From: Trichostrongylus colubriformis
Lineage: Eukaryota > Nematoda > Chromadorea > Rhabditida > Trichostrongylidae
Direction: 5' to 3'
Length of the DNA stretch: 64,000 nt
Assembly: GCA_963978905.1 (NCBI GenBank)
Contig: OZ022259.1
Location: 13,330,001-13,394,000 of the forward strand
This document shows, in pieces, positions 23,716 to 36,700 of the stretch; position 1 is the stretch's first letter; the number at the start of each line of letters is the position of its first letter. The notes beneath the pieces are model-generated. The model saw nothing but the letters and a program-made list of their open reading frames with translations. It was not told the origin of the DNA and did no database searches. Both the position numbers and the translations under genes were made by a program.

Positions 23716-26700
23716 ATGGCTGACGATATTCCGGTGAAGGTTTTTGTTCGCTCAAGACCATTTAGCGACAAAGAGAAGCTCGAAAATGCTCGAGAGTGTT
23801 TGCAAATTTTTGTTGAGTCAAATCAGGTGCGTGGCTTCACCTTAACTATGCCTTGATTGGTGTGGTTTAATTGAGCCAATTCAATTTTGCTTATAGATAT
23901 CATGTAATGGTAAGGCATTTACGTTCGACGGTGTTTTGGATCCGTCAACTCCCCAAGACTCGGTTTATGACGTCACAACGTCATTTCTTCTCGAGCAGTT
24001 TTTCAAAGGTATCTCCTCTCTTTTTGTGCAGGGATAAATTGTGTGCAAATTATTGAGATTATTGTGAAGGATTCAACTGCACTGTGTTGGCCTACGGTCA
24101 AACAGGAAGTGGCAAAACCTTCACTATGGGCACAGAAGAGACCACAGCCAGCATGAAGAGTGAAAGTAGAGGTATCATTCCCCGTCTAGTCGAAGCCATA
24201 TTCCAACAAATAGCCGATTCCGGTTTAGAAACAATTTTCAAGGTAAGCCTAATATAAGGGTTTTACTTATATTTCCAGTTTTACGATTCTCGTTGGTCTG
24301 ATGTGCTTATATCTTATAGGTATTTGTCTCCATGCTGGAGATATACGATGAAAAAGTGCATGATTTACTGTGTGGTGGAAGAGAGCCACTTCAAGTTCGG
24401 GAGCACGGTGGAAGCGTTTTTGTAGGTTTTACTGTGACCATGTTAAGCTCATGCATCACGACCTTATTTCGATGCCTTAAGGTGCAAGGGCTTTCGAAGA
24501 GCCAAGTTCAAAACCTGGTTGAAACCATGGCTCAACTTGAAAAAGGAGGACATCTCAGGAGTAAAGGGCAGACGGCAATGAATGCTCAAAGTAGTAGATC
24601 ACATGCCATTTTTACCATTTGTTTGGAGAAGTTGGGATCCGGAGAAGAGTGAGTGTGGTTTACATAGCTAGTTCACGCAATAAGATACATCAAATAGATT
24701 TTAAGAGATAGTGGTTTCACCGCGAAGTTGCATTTGGTAGATCTTGCTGGATCGGAACGACTGAAGAAAACTCAGGCCGAGGGAACGCGGAAAATGGAAG
24801 GAATACGAATCAATGAAGGTTAGTGCCATGTATCTGTCATCAGCTAGCGTCGTATTTGAAAAAAAAGCATCAGGCTTTTAAGAATTCGCAGTTTCTTGAA
24901 ATAAGTCTGGATTTGTCGAGTTGTGTTTTGTGATGCTTTGTAGGTTTGCTCGCACTAGGAAACGTCATATCGGCATTATCAGAGTCCACTGGCAATCGGC
25001 ATATCCCTTACCGCGATTCAAAAATTACTCGGCTCCTTCAAGGTAAATCGACAGTAAATTTTTCTAATGAATGGATTCCTATGCAGTATTTAAAGATTCG
25101 CTCGGGGGCAATTCATATACAGTGATGATAGCATGCGTGTCTCCTGCTGACTCGAATGCTGAAGAAACTTTGAGCACATTGAGGTTGGCCTTTTCTTATT
25201 ATTATTGGTGTATAAAACAGAGAGACGCATATAAATCAACGGTTATCATTTTTGCTCTCACTATGTGAGGGATTGTTGCCGTAATATTACCGCATCCGGA
25301 TAAACATGTTGTAAGAAGAACACAAAATTTCCTTCCCTTTGCTTACAATTCACAGCCTGCAGACGTTCCTCACGAAGGAGTTTTCAGGTCATAGCGCGCT
25401 AGCGGCTTTTTGAAAACGGTGTTAGGTGGTACCTCTATGAAACGAATAACAGACCTCCATGTTTGCTCCCTACGAATGCCAAAGAAGAATGAAGGGATTC
25501 AGAAAAGGACTTTTTCTAAATACTTATTGGAACGCATAACCCTCGTAGCTCTGAGCACGTGCAAACTTATAGGTGTTCTTGCATGCCGCATCCGAAGCAA
25601 AGCGATATACCGGGAGAAATTTTCGATTTTGAGCTGAAATCTCGATGGGTTGGAAACTCACTTTTGAGGTAGTATGACCCTCTTAGAATGAATATCATAT
25701 CCGTGTCGGACAGAAATGCCTCGCTCGCGTGCTGTTAGCGCAGGTGAGCTCGAAAACTGGGCTGCCAAACTTGCCCAAAACTGATAATAGAGAGTGGTCA
25801 GGAATTTTGAAGGAAATTCTGCATTTAGCTTATATTCAAACCTTTTCGAACCCAGAAAGTGAGAATCCTATTTTTGCAAAGATTTCTTCTCAGTGGGGAG
25901 AAACTTTTGCGAAATGTGGATAGAACTGTCAATGCCTTTTTGGCACTCGTGGGACCGCTCAGCAAATGGTCATCAATTATATGCTTCCTGTACGTACCCC
26001 CATACATGCAAAACCGCCTTCAAAAGGGCGTTATGAGTTGGAAGTCCTTCCTTGTTAGTAAAGTCCGTAGCTGCGGAGGTTGCGGAAAAACGTGGAATTC
26101 AGTCGCTAGGCTCATACAGTTTTGCATACAGTTTATGAGTTATCAAAAAAGCAAGCCAACCGTTTGTATTTATTCGACTCCCTTTGTTCATTTGTAACTA
26201 GCTATGGAAATAGAATCCCTTAAATGCTTCCAGATAACTTCTAAATCGCTGTCATCGCATTTGTTTTATAGGTTTCAAACGCCGAATCCTTCTTGAAATT
26301 ATGAAATTCTGTCATTCAACAAGTTCAGTAATTCTTTTTGTTTGACTCACTTATTCCGACCTTGTAGCGCTGGCGAAATGCCAACTACAACCGAAAGATG
26401 GCTAAGCCATTGTTCTTCACCTCCTAGTGCTGTCTCTGATTTATGGCTTTTATAGATATCACTCTGTTGTGTTCGCACGTTGTTACATAAGGGTTTGAGT
26501 GACTCACTCTGACAGCGTTCGTAGACTTGAATTAACTGTGTGCAGATTTGCAGAATTTTGGAATTTGCGAAAATAAAGAAACTTTCCGCTACTTCATTTC
26601 TCCAATCCTCTCGGCTCTTCGTAGCATGTAAAATACGTATGCTTTTTCGCAAATCCACAATCCTGCATTTCCACAAAAACGCTATTTCCGCAGTTTCCCC

Positions 26701-29700
26701 AATCGGTACGTACCTCATCTCTTTTCGCAGATTCCATAGTTGTGCCCATTCCGCAATTCTGTATGTCCACAAAAACGCAAATTCCACAATGCCGCACTTT
26801 CCGCACGATTTCCTCCAATCGCCGGGACTCTGTAGCATGGAAATCAAGGCGTATCTGATGCTTTTCGGCAAAGTCCACTATTCCGCATTTCCACAAATTC
26901 CGCATTTCTCCCAATCGATGCGTATCCTAATCGTTTTCCGCAAATTCCAAAACTGAACGTTGCTTATGTGCAGTGAACTGACGGTTATCTTCAAGTTTCA
27001 ACTTTGTGTAGGAGTTTATACTAATGAAATGGTAATTCATAGGTCGAACTAGATTCAAATATCATCGCATTGGTTATTGTGCCTTCCGATGCAGTATCTG
27101 AATTGCTTATTTTCAGATATGCAGATCGCGCGAAAAAAATCAAGAACAAACCGGTCGTTAACATTGATGCTGGTCAACAGAAGATTATTGAGCTCAAAGA
27201 GAAAGTAAGTTCCATTATGAGGTTGATTTTCATTTATGCTCATATGTCTTTTACTCATTAGGTCGCTACCCTCGAAAGGGAACTGGCTGAAGCTCGAATG
27301 GGATTTGCTCCTTGTGGAGAAATAAGGTAAACCCATTTCGGAAAAAGCATTCCTTTTGGATCTGTTAGTGATATGTATACATTAGAAGAAAGTTTCGTAG
27401 TCACGAGCTGCTCCATGAACTTTTCATCTACATAACCCTTTCATTTAGCTCTGTCGAGCTTGCTCAGCTGAAGACAATGTTGGCCGAGAAGGACAATCTC
27501 CTAAAATACGCACATGATAAGACTGCCGAAGTGATCTGCCAGAAGGTGTGTCATACATGCCTCCGTCACTCGAAGCTAACGTGACTCATGTAAATCGGTG
27601 TAAGTCATTGCAGTTTTTCAGACTAGGTTATACAATCAGGTCCAACATCTTGAAGGAGAGCGTGAGCGACTGAAATCGATTGTGACGCAAACGCTAGGAG
27701 TTCTCAGGTAATCTTACTCTAATTTTCGTGCAATCATTCTGTCTCCTTTTACCAGGGAAGGATACCTTCTCAAAGTGGACGTCTGTAATATGACACATTT
27801 CACTCGGCGCGTTTTTGGACGTTGATTTTTGATCTGTATTAAAAATCTGACAAACGATCTTGTGAGTGGAGTTCTGGAGGTTTTTCTGAATGAAAATTAT
27901 TAGGCTGTGATTCGGGAGGAGTTTAGCGCTCGAGCCAGGCGTTTTCCTGCAAAATCGGTTTGATTTTCGTGTTTAGAGGGAATCACCTTGTAGGACAAGT
28001 TTTAGCCTATTCGAGAATTTGGCCAGATTTCGGAAAAATTCATGGGCTATGCGTGGCACGCATCGAACAAAGGGGAATTCGTCTTTTTCTGCCAAGCAAA
28101 TGCTCCTATTTGGCGTTTGTACGTGCCTTTAGTGTGCTGGGCATCTGAAATGGGTATGTTTAGGTTACTTTGCCAATGTTGAAGGCCTTTCTGTAAAAAA
28201 AATTAAAAAATTATAACTTCCCACTCTATCTTTCCGAGGTTGGGTCAAAAACTCGATTTGGCTGAAAAATTGAACATAAGGATGATTCGATCCTCTTAGC
28301 ATGAGAAGCAAAATTTTTCCATGCAACAGCGTCTAATTCGTACGCTACGGAAGTCTGCATTCAAACAGACTGAATCACAGAGTTCTATGATTTACTATCT
28401 TGTACATAGGAATAGTGAGACACGCAGAAAATGAATGGTAATGGTTGTTATACCTGGCGACACTTTCGAGGTGTTTTCCAGACGTGAAAGAGAAAACTCA
28501 TGCTGCTAGCATGTCTTGAACTTCCCTCGTATTCATCTGCGTTGTAGGTAAACTGTAGGTAAACTCTCCATGACTCCATGCACACAGTGGTTTGGCAGAT
28601 TTCGGAATCAGTTGCTAGATAGCGTGGGAAAATGCGTCGGATAGTTGCTGTCTCATCGTAAATGGCCATTTCGAGCTGGACTCCTTCCCTTTCTAGTACG
28701 AGACAAATCGAATCTGCGTTTATCTCCTTTTTAAAAGTTGCGTGGATTGTTGTCGCCACCATCGATTAGGTGGTTGGTAGTGTATTTGCGGGACTGGATA
28801 CAGTACAGTCCGTTTCGAAGCGCCTGATAGGGCGTGGCCTACGGACTTGGGTGAGAGTGTATCGAACTTTCTCACTCCGCCATACACTCTCACTATAGGC
28901 CACGCTCTATCAGGCGCCCTGAAATGGAGTATTCGTCAACTTTCGAAGCATCCTATAGAGAGGTCCACAGTGTAATGGATTCAACTTTTTGAAGTCGCAG
29001 AAGCGAAGACAGTTGCACGTATTCCTTTTCACATATCAGCTCAAAATTTGGCATCTGCTAAGAAAGTATTTGCCATTGCCCTTGTTTCGACCGCAAATGT
29101 AGAAAGAACTGTCACAGATGCTCTGAGGTTCCAGGGTTTTAGCTGTAATCTTTCAGATACTACTGTTGTTCTGGTCCAGAGGTATTTGCTTCTGAATATG
29201 AGATTGTTTACAGCAAATTTTTTTTTCGAAGTGGTTGTTACGATTTAAATTACCATTTCACGCAATCATTGAACACTTACTTACCGTCATTAAAAACAGT
29301 CGACTCATCATACCGAGTTTTAATCGTGACGACATGTATACCATTGAACACTGCGTTTTCGATTTTACTTTCTGTTCTGCCTCAGGGATGGCGAAAATCT
29401 GCAGGAGACTGAAATACTGCAGCGGATAAACGAAATAATAACCCATGACGCGATTGAAGATGAGGTTCATCGCTATCCCTTTCTTCTTAGCTTTTCTTGA
29501 CCTTGAAATTTTACTGTTCTGATTTTGCAGGAACGGGAACCTTCGTTATCGAAAGGAGCTGCTGGAGATTTCGATGAGGAGCCCATGGATGAAACCTTTA
29601 GTATGAAGTGAGACATATGTTGAAGCGTGTATTTCTGCCAATTTGATTTAAATAGCTTGAAAGCATTCCTGCTTCTTTTTTGTGTAGAGGTCATGTGAGG

Positions 29701-32700
29701 CCATTTCCAGCCTTTCATGTTTTGGTCCACGTAGTCTCTTTTTGATTCCCTTTTCTTATATTGCTTTGTTCATGAGCATATATTCATTATCATCAATTCA
29801 GATTCGTCGATCAGCAGACTATTCTTGACAAGGAGCTAGATGACGTGATGCAACAGATAAAGTATAAGGAAGAATTACTTCAGAAAGCTGTAGAAAGTGA
29901 TAAAAATGTCGAGGAATTAATGAAGCAGCACAAGGTGGTTGATACATTTACAATCCCTCATTTTCGCCTACAATCTGCTTGTTTTCAGCTAGAAATGGCC
30001 AATCTCCAGCAAAGGATCGATGCTCTCATGGCTGAAAAGGCGAAGCTGGAGGCTGATCTGAAGAAAATATCTGTTAACAACAAGTGAGCTCTTCTTTAGG
30101 AGTCTTTATGTCTTTGGCTCTCGATTTTTTACGTGCTACTGCGGATTCACTGCTGCATTTTTTTTGCTTAGATTGGCTGAAGAGCGGAGGAGAAAGCTGC
30201 TGGAGATGGAGAAGCAATTGGCTCAGTTCAGAAAACAGATGAATGAGTTGAAGAGGTTAGAAAAACAGAAGCAACAAAGCGAAGAGATCCAGAAGCGCAT
30301 GCAACTCGAGATTGCAGCTTTGAAACAGGTTATTTCCGTTTTCCTACAGCTAGCCTCATTGCCATCGAACGTATCACATATTACTATTGGTCATTACTTT
30401 CAGACGAAAGTGCGCATGATGAAACAGCAAAGGGAAGAAGCAGAGAAGTACCGCCAGTGGAAGCTGAAGCATGATCGAGAGTTAACCCAGGTTAAGCAGA
30501 AGGTCTGCAACTTTCTGTCGTCTCACGAAGCAAGTTTTCTTCCAATGGTTCAGGGATTTAGGAGCGCAAAAGGGACTTCGAAGCAGCTCGTGAGAAGAGA
30601 GTTCATGATCAGCAAATGTTGGTGTGCAAGCAGAAGCTGGAGGAAGCTAAGAATGTCAACAAGCGTTTAGTAGCTCAAATGGAGAGAAGTGCAGCATTTT
30701 CCCGTGACAAACCAGGCGCCGAAAAGACTTTCGATCAAGCCAAGGTTGTATCTTAGAGCGTATTTGCTAGAGCATTTGCCATTTTAGAAACATCAAGCAG
30801 CTCAGGTTATATTGAGTTATCAATTTGTTGTTCAGCAGTTCATCGAAGCCGAGTTATCGCTTATTGGAAGTTCATATGAGGCTGAACAGATGTGCCAGTC
30901 GTTGAAAGATCAGAGAAGACAGCTGGGACGAAAGAGGGCGCGCCTACTGAAACAGCGAGAACTCTTCGTGTCTCCAGATGAACCTCTTAAGAAGGTAGAT
31001 GAGCTCCCCTGCATTAGTTCATTGCTACTTCAAAATCCTCTGTTTCAGCGGCGGTCTACCGAGGAAGGATCCACTCTGTCCACCGACGATAGCGAAGCAT
31101 TAGCGAGAATAGACGAAGATTTAGAGAAGATCGAGCATCAGCAGATGCTTTGGTAAGTGCTTTCGTACCTTTTTATATGACCATAGTGGCTGAAATGCTC
31201 ACGATTCAAGTTGAGATGGTCAGGCCCGAGACGAACAGCTCATTTCTCATTGGGTTTTCTTTTCAGCAGTGATGAACTGAACAAACTACAGAGAGGTTGC
31301 GGCTCAATTGATGTGGATAGCAGGGCGGAATCACGATGGAAGGATCTATTCACTCTCACTTCTGCTCGCGTTTACCTGAAGGCGTTGTTCGATCAGGTAA
31401 GATGTGGGCCCACTTTTTTCGTGAAAAAGTGGCCTGCTGATTGAACGCCAAGTTTCTTCGGATTTTTTGAAATCCTTTAAAGCTTGCGACTTCTGTGATG
31501 TTTCGGTTTTATCAGGAGTTTTTCAACTGTGGACTTCTTTTCATTCTTTTAAGTAACATAAGTGTTGTTTTGATTCTTCTGGTGTACTCTTTGACTTTTT
31601 TTTCAAATTTCGTTTGAATGGCATGTGATACTAAGCACTGAGGGCACGTGGGGTAATCTAGTGCAATGTACGGCTAAGGAAGGAAGGGAGTCTAGAGTTC
31701 GGGGGCTGATGCTGATGTGTTGAACTTGAAAAAACGGGTGTATCGGCAATCGTCTGTTGTTCCCTTTTTCGTGCTTCCAATGGAGAGCATAAAAGTGAAG
31801 TCAACGAAAAAAGGCTCCTCCATCCTTCAACTAGAAAACGGTCACTTTTGTTCGTCTTCGTTCGATAGAAATTTCTTTCCAATACAAGTTATGAGTTTTT
31901 TTTTTCTTGTAGCCCAATCGCGAGCAGATTGTGATAAAATCGAGTGTTTATTTCTCCTTTAATATTTTAGTTTCTGCTATTATGTTGCTATTGATAATAT
32001 CAGAAGTGGGGAAAATGCAACCACTTCCGCTTCTCTCTGTGATGGAAATGAATTTTTTTCTAATTTAGGCTGTGAATGAACGTAAAGCGACCATCGATCT
32101 CGAGCTACAGGTGAAGCGGCTTCAAAACAAGATCAATGAACTAGAAAGCAGCGCCCGTGACAAGAAGGTTGCATTTCTATCTTACAATTAGTCTGGTAGA
32201 GTTTTAGAAAGTAATGGAGGAATTGAGAATGTTCTTCTAGAAAGATCACGACGACGAGCTTGCAGCGCTGAAGGAAAAACATCGAAGAGCGCTACTAGAA
32301 TATGAAAATTTGAGAGCGCATGCGGAAATGCAGGTACTTTTATCTCCACCATGGCTTTTCGACAGTATGTTTTTCCTGTTCTTTTTCTAATGTTGAAATA
32401 CCGATGGACGTCGTCATTTCCATTAGTTGTGAATGGTATTTTTCAGTACATGAACCTAGTAACATTGGTGAGCACTACTAAAGTCATTGACAGCGGTGCT
32501 GTCGAAGAAGTGCGGAAGTTACAGGAAGACATTATGCGAATGCGTGATATCAAACAGGAAAAAGAGAAGCCAAAGGTACGAATGGCCATCATTCGTGGGG
32601 TACTTCATCGTTGATAATGTGAAAAGTTGTTATAATTATGCTTTTTTTGAAGCGTGGTTTGGGGCGTTCACGGTCGTCGTCATGCATGGAACGCATGAGC

Positions 32701-33480
32701 CCAGTTACGATAACGACAGAGGAAGAGCGTCGTACACGGTCTTCCCGTCACGTGCTGCATGATCGATTTGGAAATGTAAATTTACATACCGTTCCTGAAG
32801 TGGTCTATCAACCCCCTGTTTTTCTTCGCTTTGAAATCTGAATTTAAGGTTAAGAATCCCATCAAAGAAGTGGAGCCTGGTTCAGAAGAAGAAGATAGCT
32901 TATTGGACGCCTCTTATCACATTAGGAAAAAGGGAAATCGAAAGAGAAGAACCAGAATAGTGTATGGTTTTAATATTGTCATCGTTCATATTGGCAGTTT
33001 CGATACCGAAAGTATTCAGGACTGATTTGTCGCCCATTCCGGATTTGACCAGGTGTCAGGAACCTGAAGACTCCCTTTCACCACGAAGTCGTCGCTACTC
33101 AAGGTTATTGCATACAGCACCATCTCCTTCAAATGATACGCCTGAAAAAGAGGTATTTATTGGCAGTCAATGGTTTTCTTGGCTTTACTGGACAGGGTTA
33201 TATAAGAAAAATTGCAGAACGCCCTGGATGAAACTTTTGTGATGGATAAACCATCTGTTGATAATTCGGATGGCAGTTCCATGGGAACGGTGAGTAGTTG
33301 CTCGATATGTGTAAGAAGTTTGCGATGAATTTGTAGCTACTCGCAAACAATTATCTTTCTCATGTCATAGTCTTACATGCCTTTCAGAATGATTCTGGGA
33401 ATCCCACAAGAAGAGCCACTTTAGTATCCGGGCTTGTACCACGCATGGATGTCACTCTGGGTCCTGTACCCATGGATTGA
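23716..33480 (+). CDS. klp-19: KLP-19/KIF4-type chromokinesin, complete, 30 exons
   Basis: Exons: 23716-23826, 23897-24008, 24070-24242, 24320-24421, 24482-24648, 24706-24818, 24944-25042, 25096-25183, 27117-27204, 27262-27326, 27449-27545, 27622-27707, 29386-29464, 29531-29607, 29802-29934, 29989-30083, 30172-30328, 30404-30502, 30562-30744, 30836-30994, 31049-31152, 31267-31396, 32069-32167, 32241-32333, 32447-32575, 32653-32775, 32849-32961, 33020-33152, 33218-33289, 33388-33480 (TGA). Total 3372 nt, 1123 residues. N-terminal motor: P-loop GQTGSGKT at 84-91, switch I SSRSH at 203-207, switch II DLAGSER at 234-240, neck [16 protein letters not shown] long charged coiled coil follows, then a basic Ser/Arg-rich tail; I see no KIF4-type Cys-rich tail. 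Family role: plus-end kinesin on chromosomes and spindle midzone. KIF21 is less likely because there is no WD40 tail. The junctions near 32961/33020 are the least certain. Confidence 0.93.
25184..27116 (+). other. klp-19 intron of 1.9 kb inside the motor/neck junction
   Basis: No gene is seen. 26620-26950 holds degenerate tandem sequence built on TTCCACAAAAACGC and CGCAAATTCC, related to a stretch near 21745. The intron splits the codon before YADRAKK. Confidence 0.6.
27708..29385 (+). other. klp-19 intron of 1.7 kb
   Basis: It contains one copy of the dispersed GGAGTT-TGGAGGTTTTTCTGAATGA repeat (27850-28150) and a 98-bp inverted repeat (28820-28917). A minus-strand frame at 28448-28762 has no recognisable motif. 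Confidence 0.6.
28820..28917. repeat. 98-bp inverted repeat (MITE-like)
   Basis: Arms GCGCCTGATAGGGCGTGGCC (28820-) and its inverse ending at 28917 match at 21 of 22 positions; the interior adds GTGAGAGTGTAT / ATACACTCTCAC. The interior resembles 3302-3345 in the 443-bp element. Confidence 0.75.
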
Positions 33481-33503
33481 CAATTAGATAGATAATTACA
33501 ACA

Positions 33504-33509
33504 AATAAA
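33504..33509 (+). terminator. klp-19 polyadenylation signal AATAAA
   Basis: A canonical AATAAA lies 24 nt after the klp-19 stop codon, the usual distance for a short nematode 3' UTR. Confidence 0.7.
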
Positions 33510-33753
33510 ATTTATTCACGATTACTCACCTGTATATAAAACATTAATGTACTTGGATATTCCGAATAACTTGTCATTCTTTTTATTTCTGTGAATTGTG
33601 GATACTCACGTGCCGACATCAACTGTGTAGCAAGGATAAATTAAACTATACCTGTTGTAATGCCTCATTTTATGTTGAAGCGCTCAACGCTGAATTATCT
33701 GGTCAAATGCCTGTTTTGTAGTATAAAAGGGTTGTTGCATTTTAGAATTGTTC

Positions 33754-33755
33754 AG
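33754..33755 (+). promoter_or_regulatory. candidate trans-splice acceptor of polq-1
   Basis: The AG of TTGTTCAG lies 28 nt upstream of the polq-1 ATG (33784) and about 270 nt after the klp-19 stop. Position and sequence fit a spliced-leader acceptor; whether SL1 or SL2 is used cannot be read from DNA. Confidence 0.4.
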
Positions 33756-33783
33756 GTTTTTCTCACTATCTTATCAAATTTCG

Positions 33784-36700
33784 ATGACCACAGATGTCCG
33801 GAAGTGTTTTCCAACTTGGACACCTCCGGAAATTGTAGCCGCTTACGCAGAGAAGGTGGGTAAGCCGTCGGGTAGGGGAGGTGTTCTGATCCCTCATAGC
33901 GGCCTATTTCTTTCTGAGACTTCATGCATTCGTTGCTTGAATGGATGTGTTGCGCTCCACCTGAAGGGGAGATAATGGTAGAGTTCTGGACGTATTGTAT
34001 TACAACCACGTCTTTGGTTCTGTTGTTGTGACAGGTTGGACGTCATAGTTGCTCCTGAATGGTTATGGCTTACTAGGATCCGTTCTTTTGCTGTAAATAG
34101 ACGTAAGCCAAACTGAAACAGGTTTAATACAAAAAAGGAAACTTTTCGAAATAGTGAGTGCTTCGGGTGCTTGCTGACCTTTTTCAAGAACTTGTAAGCC
34201 CTTAAATGAGAAACCTCGGTCTCACAAGGAAAGGATCCCAGGTCGAAGTGGCCATTCGTAACGAGACTTATATCATCAGACGCTGTGGATGCTGATCTCA
34301 AATCAGTTTCCAAAATCTGCAAAGCGATTCTTTGAATGGAGTTATGGAGGTTTTTCTGAATGAACGGCTGGCTACACGTTGAAACCTGGTTTTCATCACT
34401 GCGGCTATGAATGCGTGGGCATTCATAGCGGTTGTGAGGCACACATGGCAGGGAGGTAAGGCCGCGGTCATACTTTGCGCAGCTGCGTTAGTTGACGCCG
34501 GTGCCGGCGTCAACTAACGCAGCTGCGCAAAGTATGACCGCGGCCTAAGCCTTCGGACTCGCAATCGGCTCACCATGGATCGAGTCCTGGGCTTGGACAC
34601 ATTTTTTTGCTTTCACAATTTTTCTTCCCTTGTGCTTGAGAAGCACTTTTATGTTGATATGCATGCATTTTAAGTTTCCAAATTATGCACGGGTTGGTTT
34701 ACTATCCCTGTCTTCAGGATTGCATGAAATTCCGTGATCTAGCTTATTTATATGCAGACTCTCATAACGCACGAATTAGGCGTTGTTGCATAAAACAATT
34801 ACGATATTCGCGCTCAGAGGGTCGAGTTACCACTCTGTGCAAATTTTCAGCCGAATCGAGTTTTTGGCCCAGCTTCGGAAAATTGGGTGTGGCCAGGGGA
34901 TGATGTGGTAAATTTTGGATTTTCTTCTACAAAAATCCTGCAACCTGAACAATATACCCTACACATACATGTTACACTTGCCCATCACACTAAACGTAAG
35001 TAACAAGCGTCAAATGAGAGCATTTTTCGACAAGGGTCAACGACTTCTCCTTCGTTGAATGGGTTGCCACTCAATAGCCCGTGAATTTTTTCGAAATTTT
35101 GTCAATTTTTTTCGTCAAATTGGCTAAAAACTTGTCCTTTGGGGTTATTTGGCTCCATGAACACAAAAATCAAACTAATTTTGCACGAAAAAGACTGGCT
35201 CGCGCGCCATGGGCTCCCGAACTTACCGTGTAATAGTATTATTTCTTAAGAAAAACCTCCATAACTCCATTCAGAGAATCCTTTGCAGATTTTGCAAACT
35301 GATTTGAGATCAGCATCCAGAAACACGTCTGATAATATATACCTCGTTGCAAAAGGCCACTTTGACCTGGGATCCTTCCCCTGTCAGGCTGAACCTTTGC
35401 TCGGTGAATTGCTGCCTTATGTTTGTGGGTGCCACGGTTCCCACTCTTGATTGCGGGAGCCACCAAATAAAATGAAGGACTTTCACGTACCCAAAACCAG
35501 GGTGGTGTTTTTTTTCAAGGGAAATGACTCCAACAGCGACATAAGAGAGGTAGTGAAGTCCCTGACGACAAGAGTTCTTTGTTCTGCATGGTCATCTTTG
35601 GCTACTCGAGGAGAGTAGTAGAAAATACATCAAATCGCGCACACGATACGTATGTAATACCTTTATTACGAGTGTAGGTGTACAGCAGTTTAGTGAACCC
35701 TCTTTACCTTCATGAGCTGCAAACTGAATTTTGCTCGATTTAGAATATCAGGTACTTATTCGAATGGCAATCAGATGTCTTGGAATTTGCAGAAGCAAAC
35801 GATTGTAATATCGTATATAGCGCACCAACTAGTGCTGGAAAAAGTATTGTAGCGGAACTAATCGGTATCTCTATCCTTTGATGATTTTTCTAGAAAGTCT
35901 CATTGAATTGAATCGTTTTTGCAGCTCTTCGTGTGGCTCTCTCAGGCAGAAAAGTACTCTTCTTACTTCCTTACATATCTATGGCGAGGGAGAGAATGCA
36001 CTTTCTCCAGGTATCTTTCTGCGCTCCTCCCACGGAAAAAATGTGTTTTCCTCAGACAATAAGATGTGTCATTGAATAGGTACTGGGTCTTCTATTAGCT
36101 GTACTAGACCTTCTATTAGTTATGAAATGGAACATGTACTAGGTCTTATATTAGCTGTACTAGGCCTTCTATTAGTTATGAAATCGTAGTTATGGTTCAA
36201 TGACAGTATTACTTGGCGACTTTATACATAGTATGAAAGTATAGCGAAGGAATGGATAGTTCTGATGCTGGGTTTGATTCTGGCATCCTGCATCAAGTGA
36301 AGGTTCGATTGCGATAGTTGATCGAAGCCGCAATCATTTGTGGGTGTTGGGTAGCATAGAATAGAAAGATTATGGTGTGCCGGGTATAGGTAGAGAGTGA
36401 AAAGCGTCTTTCTAATTTTGTGTGAGTGAAAAGCAATTTACGGTAGTTGGAAAGGAGGGAAGTTAAAGCGTTAAAAGTTCGGCGGTCGACGAAAGTATTG
36501 GTAGTAAATATGTATAATATTGTGGTAGATTGATGTAAGGTGCTGAATTAGGTGGATGGGAAGCTGTTCCAGTTGCAACCTATCGTGAAATTCATTCAGT
36601 CCCGTTTCGAGTGTATGTCCGACTTTTGAAAAGTTTCCAGCGAGCATGGCGCAGGGTTGATGTGCAGGTGGCGGCTTTTGTCGGAGCTCAATCTGCCCCT

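Larger units (their letters stand above)
33856..35743 (+). other. polq-1 intron 1, 1.9 kb
   Basis: It holds the 86-bp Harbinger-like palindrome and two copies of the dispersed repeat in opposite orientation (34226-34375 plus, 35238-35400 minus). No gene is recognised. Confidence 0.65.

Noticed and set aside
28448..28762. 104-codon minus-strand frame in a klp-19 intron
   Set aside because: No domain motif and no exon context; the intron is otherwise repeat-like.
34549..34605. tRNA-like sequence (GACTCGCAATCGGC, GGATCGAGTCC) next to the Harbinger palindrome
   Set aside because: The anticodon stem does not pair and the 5' half is absent even if the palindrome is removed.
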